Positions 17,547-27,186 of a stretch of 64,000 bases of DNA are shown here, one piece after another (the first letter of the stretch is position 1; the number at the start of each line of letters is the position of its first letter). The stretch lies in contig NZ_JBIRXP010000003.1 of NCBI RefSeq assembly GCF_044389085.1, forward strand, positions 186,001 to 250,000, given 5' to 3'. The notes beneath the pieces were generated by a model. That model had not been told where the DNA came from. It made no database searches and saw only the letters and a program-made list of their open reading frames with translations. Source of the stretch: Isoptericola sp044389085. Lineage in GTDB: Bacteria; Actinomycetota; Actinomycetes; Actinomycetales; Cellulomonadaceae. The position numbers were made by a program, and so were the translations under genes.

Positions 17547-18587
17547 GTGCGCCCGGACGTGGACGTCGTCGTCGCCGGGGGCGGGCCGGTGGGCCTGGCG
17601 GCCGCGGTCGAGGCGCGCCGGGCGGGCCTCGGCGTCGTCGTCCTCGAGCCGCGGCCCGCGCCCGTCGACAAGGCCTGCGGCGAGGGGCTGATGCCGGGCA
17701 CGCTGGCGGCCGTGCACCGCCTCGGCGTCGACCCGCCCGGGCGTGCGCTGGCCGGCATCTCGTACCGGCAGGGGGACGTCGTCGCCGACCACCGGTTCGC
17801 CGCCGGGCCGGGCCGCGGCGTGCGGCGCACGACCCTGCACGCGGCCCTGCACGCCGCGGCCGTGGACGCCGGCGCCGACGTCGTGGCGCGCCGCGTCACG
17901 AGCGTGGCACCCGACGGCGCGGGCGTGCTCGTCGCGGGCCTGCGGGCGCGGTGGCTGCTGGCGTGCGACGGGCTGCACTCGCGCGTGCGGCGGGAGGTGG
18001 GGCTGGAGCGCCCCGCGCCGGCGGCGCCGTGGCGCCGGCGCGGCGGCGGCCGACGGTTCGGGCTGCGCCGCCACTACGCGGTGGCGCCGTGGACCGACCT
18101 CGTCGAGGTGCACTGGGGCCCGCGGGTGGAGGCCTACGTGACCCCGGTCGACGACGGACTCGTGGGGGTCGCGCTGCTGGGGCCGCCCGGCGTGGACTTC
18201 GACGCCGAGCTCGCGACGCTGCCCGGCCTGGCGGACCGCTTGGCGGGCGCGACCGCGGGGCCCGTGCGCGGGGCCGGTCCCCTCCGGGTCCGCACGCGAC
18301 GCCGGACGGCCGGGCCGGTGCGCCTCGTGGGCGACGCCTCCGGCTACGTCGACGCCCTGACGGGGGAGGGGCTGCGGGTCGGCCTCGCGCAGGCGCGCGC
18401 CGCCGTCGCGCACCTGGACGACCCCACCGCCTACGAGCGCGCCTGGTCCCGCGTCACGCGCGACTACCGCGTCCTGACGACGGGGCTCGTCTCGGCGGCG
18501 GCCTCCCCGCTGCGCGCGGGGGTGGTGCCGGCGGCCGCCCGCGCGCCGTGGCTGTACGGGGCGGTCGTGGAGCGGCTCGCGCGCTGA
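17547..18587 (+). CDS. FAD-dependent oxidoreductase (geranylgeranyl reductase / aromatic hydroxylase family)
   Basis: This 346-aa flavoprotein opens with the dinucleotide-binding segment VVVAGGGPVGLAAA, then has CGEGLMPGTL near residue 47 and GDASGYVDALTGEGLRVG near residue 260. These are the FAD-binding marks of the geranylgeranyl-reductase/p-hydroxybenzoate-hydroxylase superfamily. As third gene of the PKS operon it resembles SrsC, a hydroxylase turning a phenolic lipid into a quinol, but it might instead reduce a prenyl chain made by the neighbouring genes. The GTG start is 8 nt after the methyltransferase stop, with a weak ribosome site. Confidence 0.75.
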   Translation: MRPDVDVVVAGGGPVGLAAAVEARRAGLGVVVLEPRPAPVDKACGEGLMPGTLAAVHRLGVDPPGRALAGISYRQGDVVADHRFAAGPGRGVRRTTLHAALHAAAVDAGADVVARRVTSVAPDGAGVLVAGLRARWLLACDGLHSRVRREVGLERPAPAAPWRRRGGGRRFGLRRHYAVAPWTDLVEVHWGPRVEAYVTPVDDGLVGVALLGPPGVDFDAELATLPGLADRLAGATAGPVRGAGPLRVRTRRRTAGPVRLVGDASGYVDALTGEGLRVGLAQARAAVAHLDDPTAYERAWSRVTRDYRVLTTGLVSAAASPLRAGVVPAAARAPWLYGAVVERLAR

Positions 18588-18609
18588 ACGGTGTACCGGA
18601 ATGCCCGGC

Positions 18610-18627
18610 ATGGGCACCTCTCCCCAT
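18610..18627. promoter_or_regulatory. 18-bp operator-like element, site A
   Basis: ATGGGCACCTCTCCCCAT fits ATGGG(G/C)A-N4-TCCCCAT. It is one of four copies in the window and the only one before the 22-kb operon. Here 44 nt separate it from the likely -10 box TATTCT (18672-18677), against 23 nt at the other three sites; the difference of 21 nt equals two turns of B-DNA. Confidence 0.7.
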
Positions 18628-18646
18628 GCCCGAGGGGCGGGATCCG

Positions 18647-18677
18647 TTGCCCCGGACGGGTCGCCACTGGCTATTCT
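18647..18677 (+). promoter_or_regulatory. Probable promoter of the 22-kb Ig/MoxR/T7SS operon
   Basis: TATTCT at 18672-18677 fits TANNNT and is preceded at 19 nt by TTGCCC, a possible -35 box. The untranslated leader to the GTG at 18743 would be about 58 nt and contains a clear GGGGGAA ribosome site at 18734. The 18-bp element lies just upstream. Confidence 0.5.
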
Positions 18678-18742
18678 GTGCGGGCGATACGCGCGGCCGA
18701 CGTCGGGGGTCTGCCAGCCGTCGCCAACACTTCGGGGGAAAT

Positions 18743-21700
18743 GTGAGCGTGTTCTCGCGCCTGCGCACGGATCGTCGTACCGGCATCTCGACGACGGTCG
18801 TGCTCGCGCTGTCGGCGTCGGTCGTCGCCGCCGCCGTGCTGTACGACGGCGAGGCGACGGCGGACGTGGACCTCGACGACTCCGGGGTCTGGGTCACGAA
18901 GCAGTCGGCGGGCCTGGTGGGGCGGTTCAACACCGAGGCCAAGGCGCTGGACACGACGCTGCTGGCCGGGAGCTCGGCGTTCGACGTCGACCAGCAGGCC
19001 GGGCAGGTGCTCGTCGCGGACGACGGGAACAGCCAGGCGAGCGTGGTCGACGTCGCGCGCTCGAAGTTCGCGTCCACGACCAAGCTGCCCGCGGGCGCCC
19101 AGGTCGCGATGGGCGGGGGCCGTGTGGCCGTCGTCGACGACGAGGCGGGCCTCCTGTGGGTCACCACCGTCGAGCGGCTGCCCGGTCTCAACACGGAGGA
19201 GGACGACCCGACGGTCGAGCTCCACGGCGCGGGCGAGGTGACGGTCTCCGCGGAGGGCACCGTCTACGCGGTCGTGCCCTCCCGGGACGTCCTGTACACG
19301 GTCGAGCCCCGCGAGGAGCCGGAGACGACGAAGCTCGAGGGGCTCCTGTCCACGGACGACGACGTCGTGCTCACCACCGTCGGCGACGACCTCGTGCTCC
19401 TCGACCGCACGAGCGGCCGCCTGCGCCTGCCGAGCGGCGACGTCGTGCAGGTCACCGACGCCCAGGGCGCCCGGCTCCAGCAGGCCGGTCCGGAGTCCGC
19501 GACGGTCGCCTACGCGACGTCCTCCGCCCTGGTGCGCCAGCCGCTCGACGGGGGCCCGGCCACCAGCCGGAAGGCGTCCGGCTCGCCGGCGGCGCCGGTC
19601 GAGCTCGGCGGCTGCCTCTACGGCGCCTGGTCCGGCACGGGCCAGATCGTGCGCGACTGCGAGGGCACGGACCGCGACGTCGACAAGGTGCTCGAGGGCA
19701 TCGACCAGTCGACGCGGCTGGAGTACCGCCAGAACCGCAACAACGTGGTCCTCAACGACCTCACCGCGGGCATCCTGTGGATGGCGCTGGACGAGTACGA
19801 GAAGGTCGACGACTGGGACGTCCAGCTCCCCGAGCAGGAGAAGGGCGAGGACGAGGACGCGGAGGACGCGAAGCCGGAGCTCGTCGACCAGACGGTCGTC
19901 GACCGCGAGAAGCAGGACCCGCCGGTCGCCGAGGACGACTCGTTCGGCGTGCGGCCCGGCCGCACCACGGTGCTCGACGTCCTGGCGAACGACCTCGACC
20001 CGGACGGTGACGTCATCACCGCCACGCTGGAGGGCGACCAGCCCGAGCCGGTGCGCATCGAGCGGGTCATGGGGGGCAAGGCCCTGCAGGCGGTCGTGCC
20101 GTCGGACGCCACCGGGTCGGTCCGGTTCACCTACGACGTCTCGGACGGCCGCGGCGGCCACGACCAGGCCAACGTCAGGGTGAAGATCGTCCCGCCCGAC
20201 CAGAACGAGGACCCGGAGCAGACCGGGGAGCCGGTGCTGCGGGTGCAGCAGGGCAAGAGCGCCCAGATCAAGGTGCTGCCCTACTTCCGCGACCCCGACG
20301 GCGACGACATCTACCTCGCGACGGCGGCGCCCACCGTCCAGGGCGACGAGGTGCGCGCATACCCCGACGGCACGGTCGAGTTCCGCGACGGCGGCTCGGC
20401 CACCGGGCGCAAGAAGGTCACGGTCACGGTCGGGGACGGCCAGGGCGGCGTGGTCGAGGGCACCCTGTGGGTGGACGTCCTCACGAGCGAGGAGCCGCCG
20501 GTCGCGGTGGGCGACCACGTCGTCGTCACCGCCGGCCAGCCCGTGACCATCGAGCCGCTGAAGAACGACAGCGACCCCAACGGCGACGAGCTGCGCCTCG
20601 CGAAGGTGGGCGACGCCGCCCCGGCCGAGATCACGCGCAACTACGACGCGGGCACCTTCACGTTCCTGGCCCACGAGCCGAAGTCCTACGACGTGCTCTA
20701 CCAGGTGACCGACGGGCCGTCGTCCACCACGGGCGTGGTGCGCGTCGACGTGCTGGACCCGGAGGCCGCCGCGGGCGCCCCCGTCGTCGTGTCCGACACG
20801 GCCCTGCTGCCGGCGGGCGGCTCCACGCTGGTGGACGTCCTGGCCAACGACACCGACCCCGCGGGCGGCGTGCTCGTCGTGCAGTCGGTCAAGGTCCCGG
20901 ACGACTCCGGGCTGAGCGTGGCCGTCCTCAGCCACCAGATGCTGCGCGTCACCGAGACGCGGCGCCTGGACGAGGCGGTCGTCCTGGAGTACACGGTGTC
21001 CAACGGGACGGAGACCTCCACGGGCGAGGTGCGGGTGCTGCCGGTGCCGCCGCCGGACCGGCTCCAGCCGCCGAACGCGGCCCCCGACGAGGTGACCGTG
21101 CGCGTGGGCGACTACGTGAACATCGACGTCCTGGACAACGACACGCACCCGGACGGGCTCGAGCTGACCCTCGACCCGGAGCTGGAGCAGACGGTCGACG
21201 CCGGGCAGGGCGACCTGTTCGTCTCGGAGGGGCGGCTGCGCTTCAAGGCCGGCCCGGAGCAGGGCACCGCGTACGCCATCTACAAGGTGCGCGACCCGAA
21301 CGGGCAGGAGGACTCCGCCCAGGTCACGATCCACATCCGCGGCGGCAAGGAGAACGCGGCCCCGGTGCCGCACGACGTGGACGCCCGCGTGCTCGCGGGC
21401 GGCACCACCCGCGTGCCGATCCCGCTGGACGGGATCGACCCCGACGGCGACTCCGTGCAGCTCACCGGCCTGGCCACCGGCCCGGCGCAGGGGCGCGCCG
21501 AGGTGACCGACGGCTACGTCGACTACGAGGCCGGCAAGAACGCCAAGGGCAGCGACTCCTTCCGCTACACGGTCCAGGACGCGCGCGGCGAGGTCGCCAC
21601 GGGCCTCGTCCGCGTCGGCATCGCCCAGCCGCCCGAGACGAACCAGCCGCCGGTCGCGGCCGACGACGAGGTCACGGTGCGCCCGGAGCGGCGCGTCGCC

Positions 21701-24700
21701 GTGCCCGCGCTGGCGAACGACGCCGACCCCGACGGCGACGTCATCGGCCTGGTGCCGGGCGCCCTCGAGGGCGGCGAGGAGCTCGACCCGGAGGTGTCCG
21801 AGGACCGCATCGTCGTGCAGACACCGGCCGAGGAGGGCACCTACACCTTCTTCTACGCGATCGAGGACACCTACGCGGCCCGCGCCTCGGCGTCGGTGAG
21901 CGTCACCGTCGCGGCGGACGCCCCGCTGCTCGCCCCGATCGCGCGCGACGACTCCGTGCCCGTCGCCGAGATCCTCGGCAAGACGTCAGTCACCGTCCCC
22001 GTCCTCGACAACGACGAGGACCCGGACGGCGCCGCGGACGACCTCACCGTGACCGTCGACGACGAGGCCGTGACGGTCACGCCGGACGGCGAGCTGGAGA
22101 TCGCGCTCGACCGCTCCCGGCAGGTCATCACCTACACCGTGACGGACGTCGACGGGCTGACGTCGAAGGCGTTCGTCGTGGTCCCCGGCATGGAGGCGGC
22201 GCAGCCGATCCTCAAGCCCGGCCAGGCGCCGCTCGAGGTGCTGTCGGGCGAGACCCTCGACATCGACATCACCGAGCACGTGCTCGTCGTCGAGGGGCGC
22301 AGCCCGCGCCTGACCACGGAGAAGCAGGTCAAGGCGACCGAGGGGACCGTCTCGGTGACGGGCACGACCACCATGACCTACACGCCGCGGGACGAGTACG
22401 ACGGGCCCGCGTCCGTGACGTTCGAGGTCACGGACGGGACCTCGGTGGACGACCCGGAGGGCGCGGTCGCGCTGCTCACCCTGCCCATCACCGTGCTGCC
22501 GCCGGAGAACCTGCCGCCCGAGCCCGGCTCGCCGTCGGGCCAGGTGGCCGCCGGCGAGGAGAGCACGGTCGACCTGGGCCGCTTCGCCACGGACCCCGAC
22601 GAGGACGACCTGAGGTTCGAGCTCGGCGGGCTGCCCCAGGGGCTGGGCGCCACGATGTCCGGTTCGCGGGTCACCCTCGAGGCGTCCCCGGACGTGCCGA
22701 AGGGGAACACGCTCACCGTGCCGTTCACGGTGACGGACGACGAGCACCCGCCGGTCGACGGCACGATGACCGTCGAGGTCGTGGCCTCCACGCGCCCGCT
22801 CGCCCGCGCCGTCGACGACACGGTCGACGACGCCCACCAGGGCAAGGCCGTCTCGGTCCCGGTGCTGGCCAACGACAGCGACCCGTTCGCCCCGCAGGGG
22901 CTCCAGCTGCTCGGAGCGAGCAGGGAGACGGGCAGCGGCGACGTCGTCTCGGACGGCGAGAACGTGGTGATCACGCCCGCGGACGACTTCGTCGGCACCA
23001 TGGTCGCCGTGTACCGCGTCCAGGACGCGACCAAGGACCCGGACCGTGAGGTCGAAGGGCGCGTCACGCTCAACGTGCTCGGGGTGCCCGAGGCGCCCTC
23101 GACGCCGGCCGTCGAGGAGGTCCGCTCGCAGACCGTCGTGCTGTCGTGGACGCCGCCGCAGAACAACGGCGCGGAGATCACCGGCTACACGGTGACCTCG
23201 AGCCAGGGCGACACCTTCGAGTGCTCGACCACCACCTGCACCCTGGAGGGGCTGACGAACGACGTCACCTACACGTTCACCGTGACCGCCACCAACGAGG
23301 TGGGGGAGTCCGACCCGTCGCCGGCGTCCGCCGAGGCCCGGCCGGACGAGAAGCCGGACCCGCCGGCCGCCCCGACGCTGGAGTTCGGCGACGAGTCGCT
23401 CACCGTGACGTGGCAGAACGCGAGCTACACCGACCGGTCTCCGATCCAGTCGGTCAACCTCGAGATCTCCCCGGCCCCGGCGAACGGTCAGGTCCAGAAG
23501 GTGGGCGTGACCGGCCAGCGGATCGTGTGGGAGGGCCTCACCAACGGCACGTCCTACAAGGTCCGGGTCCAGGCCGTGAACCTCGCGCCCGACCCCTCGG
23601 AGTGGGGCGCCTGGTCGGCCACCGAGATCCCCGCGGGCCCGCCGGACGCCCCGGCCGCCCCGTCGGCGTCCCGCGTCAACACCGCGCTGGGCGGCGAGAT
23701 CGCCGTGTCGTGGGGGGCGCCCGCCGACAACGGCGACGCCGTGAAGGTGTACCACGTGGACCTTTTCCAGGGTGGGTCCAAGGTCCGAACCAATAGGGTC
23801 GAGGATGGCTCGACGGAGTCGTCGTTCCAGGGTCTCGACACCAAGTCGAGCTACACGGTCGCCGTGACCGCGGAGAACAAGGCCGGCAAGGGAGAGACGA
23901 GCCCGCAGTCCAACGCAGTGACGCCGTACGGCACCCCGGGCGTGCCGACGGGGGTCAAGGCCGCCGACGCCCGGGGCGTCCCGCAGGTCTCGTGGGGAGC
24001 CGCGGACCCGAACGGCTCGCCCCTGATCAGCTACACCGTCACGGCGTCAGGTGGAGGTAAGCAGACCTCGAAGTCGGTGGCAGGCACGAGCACCAGTACG
24101 TCGTTCACGGGTCTTGTAGCTGGGACGACGTACACCTTCACGGTCACAGCGCACAACGCGGCCGGTGCGGGCGACCCGAGCGGCCCGTCCAACGGCGTCA
24201 AGGCGTACAGCGCGCCGACGGCCCCGAACGTGACGTGGACCAAGACCTCGGCCACGGACGGCTACTTCACGGTGACCGGCCCGTCCTCCTGGAACGGGGA
24301 CACCGGCACGGTGTCGTGGACGCTGACCGGCTCGGACGGCACCAAGAGCGGCACCGGCACCGGCCGGGTCGCCGTCAGCGGCGGCTACGGCAAGTCCTAC
24401 AAGGTCACGACGTCCGCCGCGAACAACGCGGGGACGACGCCCGGGGGGTCGGCCAGCGGCAGCACGGACGCGCCCCCGCAGCCCAAGGTGTGGGTGACTG
24501 ACTCGGGGGTCATCTACAAGGTGGACGGTTGCAACACGAACAACTGCACCAAGCTGCGGGTCAACGCCAACGCCGACTTCCCGACCGGCACCTACAGCTT
24601 CCACTGCTGGCACAACAACGGCGGGGCGCGGAACTTCTCGACGCAGACGGCGTACCTCCAGGCGGGTGGATACGCCGACCTGTACTGCGTGGCCGGCATC

Positions 24701-24775
24701 CTCCACGGGGCCGACGTCTGGGTCACCGTCGACGGCAAGGACTGGACCTTCGAGCGCCGGGCGTGGCCGCGATGA
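18743..24775 (+). CDS. Giant membrane-anchored Ig-like / fibronectin type III surface protein
   Basis: This 2010-aa protein has a short Arg-rich cytoplasmic start and one signal-anchor helix (residues 15-34). Next come a region of about 300 residues with beta-propeller-like repeats and a strongly acidic linker (near 363-385). About ten tandem cadherin/Ig-like domains follow, bearing the recurring LANDxDPDGD calcium-site-like motif, then four or five FN3 domains from about residue 1449. A C-terminal domain carries clustered Cys (CNTNNC, FHCWHNNG, LYCVAG). It should be a long extracellular stalk. It resembles the FN3 protein of the bifidobacterial PFNA cluster, and its downstream neighbours match that cluster too. 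GTG start with GGGGGAA ribosome site. Parts of FN3 domains 3-4 use unusual codons. Confidence 0.85.
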   Translation: MSVFSRLRTDRRTGISTTVVLALSASVVAAAVLYDGEATADVDLDDSGVWVTKQSAGLVGRFNTEAKALDTTLLAGSSAFDVDQQAGQVLVADDGNSQASVVDVARSKFASTTKLPAGAQVAMGGGRVAVVDDEAGLLWVTTVERLPGLNTEEDDPTVELHGAGEVTVSAEGTVYAVVPSRDVLYTVEPREEPETTKLEGLLSTDDDVVLTTVGDDLVLLDRTSGRLRLPSGDVVQVTDAQGARLQQAGPESATVAYATSSALVRQPLDGGPATSRKASGSPAAPVELGGCLYGAWSGTGQIVRDCEGTDRDVDKVLEGIDQSTRLEYRQNRNNVVLNDLTAGILWMALDEYEKVDDWDVQLPEQEKGEDEDAEDAKPELVDQTVVDREKQDPPVAEDDSFGVRPGRTTVLDVLANDLDPDGDVITATLEGDQPEPVRIERVMGGKALQAVVPSDATGSVRFTYDVSDGRGGHDQANVRVKIVPPDQNEDPEQTGEPVLRVQQGKSAQIKVLPYFRDPDGDDIYLATAAPTVQGDEVRAYPDGTVEFRDGGSATGRKKVTVTVGDGQGGVVEGTLWVDVLTSEEPPVAVGDHVVVTAGQPVTIEPLKNDSDPNGDELRLAKVGDAAPAEITRNYDAGTFTFLAHEPKSYDVLYQVTDGPSSTTGVVRVDVLDPEAAAGAPVVVSDTALLPAGGSTLVDVLANDTDPAGGVLVVQSVKVPDDSGLSVAVLSHQMLRVTETRRLDEAVVLEYTVSNGTETSTGEVRVLPVPPPDRLQPPNAAPDEVTVRVGDYVNIDVLDNDTHPDGLELTLDPELEQTVDAGQGDLFVSEGRLRFKAGPEQGTAYAIYKVRDPNGQEDSAQVTIHIRGGKENAAPVPHDVDARVLAGGTTRVPIPLDGIDPDGDSVQLTGLATGPAQGRAEVTDGYVDYEAGKNAKGSDSFRYTVQDARGEVATGLVRVGIAQPPETNQPPVAADDEVTVRPERRVAVPALANDADPDGDVIGLVPGALEGGEELDPEVSEDRIVVQTPAEEGTYTFFYAIEDTYAARASASVSVTVAADAPLLAPIARDDSVPVAEILGKTSVTVPVLDNDEDPDGAADDLTVTVDDEAVTVTPDGELEIALDRSRQVITYTVTDVDGLTSKAFVVVPGMEAAQPILKPGQAPLEVLSGETLDIDITEHVLVVEGRSPRLTTEKQVKATEGTVSVTGTTTMTYTPRDEYDGPASVTFEVTDGTSVDDPEGAVALLTLPITVLPPENLPPEPGSPSGQVAAGEESTVDLGRFATDPDEDDLRFELGGLPQGLGATMSGSRVTLEASPDVPKGNTLTVPFTVTDDEHPPVDGTMTVEVVASTRPLARAVDDTVDDAHQGKAVSVPVLANDSDPFAPQGLQLLGASRETGSGDVVSDGENVVITPADDFVGTMVAVYRVQDATKDPDREVEGRVTLNVLGVPEAPSTPAVEEVRSQTVVLSWTPPQNNGAEITGYTVTSSQGDTFECSTTTCTLEGLTNDVTYTFTVTATNEVGESDPSPASAEARPDEKPDPPAAPTLEFGDESLTVTWQNASYTDRSPIQSVNLEISPAPANGQVQKVGVTGQRIVWEGLTNGTSYKVRVQAVNLAPDPSEWGAWSATEIPAGPPDAPAAPSASRVNTALGGEIAVSWGAPADNGDAVKVYHVDLFQGGSKVRTNRVEDGSTESSFQGLDTKSSYTVAVTAENKAGKGETSPQSNAVTPYGTPGVPTGVKAADARGVPQVSWGAADPNGSPLISYTVTASGGGKQTSKSVAGTSTSTSFTGLVAGTTYTFTVTAHNAAGAGDPSGPSNGVKAYSAPTAPNVTWTKTSATDGYFTVTGPSSWNGDTGTVSWTLTGSDGTKSGTGTGRVAVSGGYGKSYKVTTSAANNAGTTPGGSASGSTDAPPQPKVWVTDSGVIYKVDGCNTNNCTKLRVNANADFPTGTYSFHCWHNNGGARNFSTQTAYLQAGGYADLYCVAGILHGADVWVTVDGKDWTFERRAWPR

Positions 24776-24830
24776 GCGCCGCCCCCGACCTCCTCAACCG
24801 ACCGAGCACCATGATCTGGAGAACCCACCG

Positions 24831-25805
24831 ATGAGCACCATGACCCCCGAGCAGGCGGCCTGGTTCGCCCAGACGTTCGACCGCATCGTCGGCAACGTCG
24901 CGCAGGCCGTGCTCGGCAAGGACGACCAGATCCGGCTCGCGATGACGTGCATGCTGGCCGAGGGCCACCTGCTCCTCGAGGACGCCCCGGGCACGGGCAA
25001 GACGATGATGGCCCGCGCGATGGCCGCCAGCGTGCAGGGCAGCCACCACCGCATCCAGTTCACGCCGGACCTGCTGCCGTCGGACGTCACGGGCGTGACG
25101 ATCTACGACCAGAAGACGGGGAAGTTCGACTTCCACGAGGGGCCGATCTTCGCGAACATCGTGCTCGCGGACGAGATCAACCGTGCCTCGCCGAAGACGC
25201 AGTCGGCGCTGCTCGAGGTCATGGAGGAGGGCCGGGTCACGGTCGACGGCGTGCGCCACGAGGTCGGCAGCCCGTTCATGGTCGTCGCGACGCAGAACCC
25301 GGTCGAGCAGGCGGGCACGTACCGGCTGCCCGAGGCCCAGCTCGACCGCTTCCTCATGAAGACGTCGATCGGCTACCCCGACCTCGCCTCGACGGTGGAG
25401 ATCCTGGCGGGCTCGGCCGTGCGCGACCGGAGCGCCGCCCTGGAGCCCGTCATCACCGGCAAGGCCGTCGTCGACATGGCGGCCCTGGCCGCGACGACGC
25501 ACGTCGACCCGGCCGTGCTGGAGTACGTCTCCCGCCTGGCCGAGGAGTCCCGCAACGCCGCCGACGTGCACGTGGGCGTCTCCGTGCGTGGCGCGCTCGC
25601 CCTGGTGCGCTGCATGAAGGTGTGGGCGGCCGCGCACGGCCGCAACTACGTGCTGCCCGACGACGTCAAGGACCTCGTCCAGCCCGTCTGGGCGCACCGC
25701 CTGGTGCTGGACCCGGAGGCCGAGTTCGGCGGCGCGACCGCGCAGGGGACGGTCTCCCGCCTGCTGGCGGACGTCCCCGCGCCGCAGGAACGCCGCACGG
25801 CCTGA
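24831..25805 (+). CDS. MoxR-family AAA+ ATPase
   Basis: This 324-aa AAA+ protein has Walker A DAPGTGKTMMA near residue 48, Walker B VLADEINRASPKTQSALLE near 110, and the sensor region VVATQNPVEQAGTYRLPEAQ. MoxR ATPases act as chaperones assembling or remodelling partner proteins and are almost always beside a DUF58 gene, as here. The ATG at 24831 has an upstream GGAG site. It sits 55 nt after the Ig/FN3 gene and 19 nt before DUF58, in the same operon. Its client could be the envelope proteins of this operon. Confidence 0.92.
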   Translation: MSTMTPEQAAWFAQTFDRIVGNVAQAVLGKDDQIRLAMTCMLAEGHLLLEDAPGTGKTMMARAMAASVQGSHHRIQFTPDLLPSDVTGVTIYDQKTGKFDFHEGPIFANIVLADEINRASPKTQSALLEVMEEGRVTVDGVRHEVGSPFMVVATQNPVEQAGTYRLPEAQLDRFLMKTSIGYPDLASTVEILAGSAVRDRSAALEPVITGKAVVDMAALAATTHVDPAVLEYVSRLAEESRNAADVHVGVSVRGALALVRCMKVWAAAHGRNYVLPDDVKDLVQPVWAHRLVLDPEAEFGGATAQGTVSRLLADVPAPQERRTA

Positions 25806-25824
25806 GCGCGAGAGCAGGAGTCCC

Positions 25825-27186
25825 ATGACGACGACGACCGAGCGGGAGGTCGCGGCCGAGGAGGTCGCGGCGTCCGGCCCCGACCCGGCCCCCGACGCGC
25901 CCGACGAGGGCGCGCCGGCGCGCCCGGGTGCCCGCGCCCGGGCCTCCTCCCTCCTCGCCGGCGCGTCCGGCGGCCTCGCCGCGGCGGGCCGTGCCACGGG
26001 TGCGGTGCTGTCCCGCGCGTGGACGCGGGTCGCCCCGGTGCTGGGCGTGATCTCGCCGTTCGGCTGGGTCGTGCTCCTCCTCACCGCGACGGCGTGGGTG
26101 GCCACGCTGGCGCTGCGCTGGGAGGAGTGGGCGGTCGTCGCCGTCACGGTCTCCGTCGCGCTCCTGGCCGCCGTCGCCTTCGTCCTGGGCCGGCTGCGCT
26201 ACGCCGTGACGCTCGACGTCGCGTCGCGCCGCGTCGTCGTCGGGGACCGCGCCGTCGGGCGCCTCCTGGTGCGCAACGACTCGCCGCGCCCGATGCTGCC
26301 CGCCGTCATGGAGCTGCAGGTCGGCGAGGGCATCGCCTCGTTCCCCGTGCCGCGCCTGCGCCCGGAGGCGGAGCACGAGGAGATCTTCGCCGTCCCGACC
26401 CACCGCCGGGCCGTCATCCCCCTGGGGCCGGTCCGCTCGGTGCGTGCCGACCCGCTCGGGCTGCTGCGCCGCGAGCTGGTCTGGACGGAGCCCGAGGAGC
26501 TGTTCGTGCACCCGCGCACCCTGCCGCTGTCCGGCTCGTCGACCGGGCTGCTGCACGACCTCGAGGGGCGGGTCACCCCCGACATCTCCGACTCGGACGT
26601 GTCGTTCCACGCCCTGCGCGACTACGTGCCGGGCGACGACCGCCGGCACATCCACTGGAAGTCCACGGCCCGCACCGGCCAGCTCATGGTCCGCCAGTTC
26701 GAGGAGACGCGTCGCTCCCGCCTCGCCGTCATCCTCTCGACCCGCGCCGAGGACTACGCCGACCCCGACGAGTTCGAGCTCGCCGTCTCCGCGTGCGGGT
26801 CCCTCGGGCTGCAGGCCATCCGCGAGGACGGCGGCCTCGCCGTCCTCGTCCCGCAGGGCCGGGTGCGCGGCGACCACCGCACCCGCCTGCTCGACGACCT
26901 CACCCGCCTCGAGCTCGCGCCCGCGCGCACCAGCCTGGCCGAGATCGCCCGCGTGGCCTCGGCGACGGTCTCCGACGCGTCCGTCGTCGTGCTGGCGGTC
27001 GGCACCCGCGTGAGCCCGACCGACCTGCGCGCCGCCGCCGTCCGGCTGCCCGTCGACGCGCGTCTCGTGGCGCTGCGGTCGGCGCCCGGCGCGTCGGTCA
27101 GCCGGGGCCGGGTGGCCGACATGCAGGTGCTCACCATCGGCGAGCTGGCCGACCTGCCCCACGCGCTGCGGAGGATGCATGACTGA
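25825..27186 (+). CDS. DUF58 domain membrane protein
   Basis: This 453-aa protein has a disordered Ala/Asp-rich N-terminus, two membrane helices (about residues 70-120), and the DUF58 core with its diagnostic block DYVPGDDRRHIHWKSTARTG near residue 268. The C-terminal part looks like a von Willebrand A-type fold. DUF58 proteins are the standard partners of MoxR ATPases. The ATG at 25825 follows AGCAGGAG. The 3' end overlaps the next gene by 8 nt. Confidence 0.88.
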   Translation: MTTTTEREVAAEEVAASGPDPAPDAPDEGAPARPGARARASSLLAGASGGLAAAGRATGAVLSRAWTRVAPVLGVISPFGWVVLLLTATAWVATLALRWEEWAVVAVTVSVALLAAVAFVLGRLRYAVTLDVASRRVVVGDRAVGRLLVRNDSPRPMLPAVMELQVGEGIASFPVPRLRPEAEHEEIFAVPTHRRAVIPLGPVRSVRADPLGLLRRELVWTEPEELFVHPRTLPLSGSSTGLLHDLEGRVTPDISDSDVSFHALRDYVPGDDRRHIHWKSTARTGQLMVRQFEETRRSRLAVILSTRAEDYADPDEFELAVSACGSLGLQAIREDGGLAVLVPQGRVRGDHRTRLLDDLTRLELAPARTSLAEIARVASATVSDASVVVLAVGTRVSPTDLRAAAVRLPVDARLVALRSAPGASVSRGRVADMQVLTIGELADLPHALRRMHD

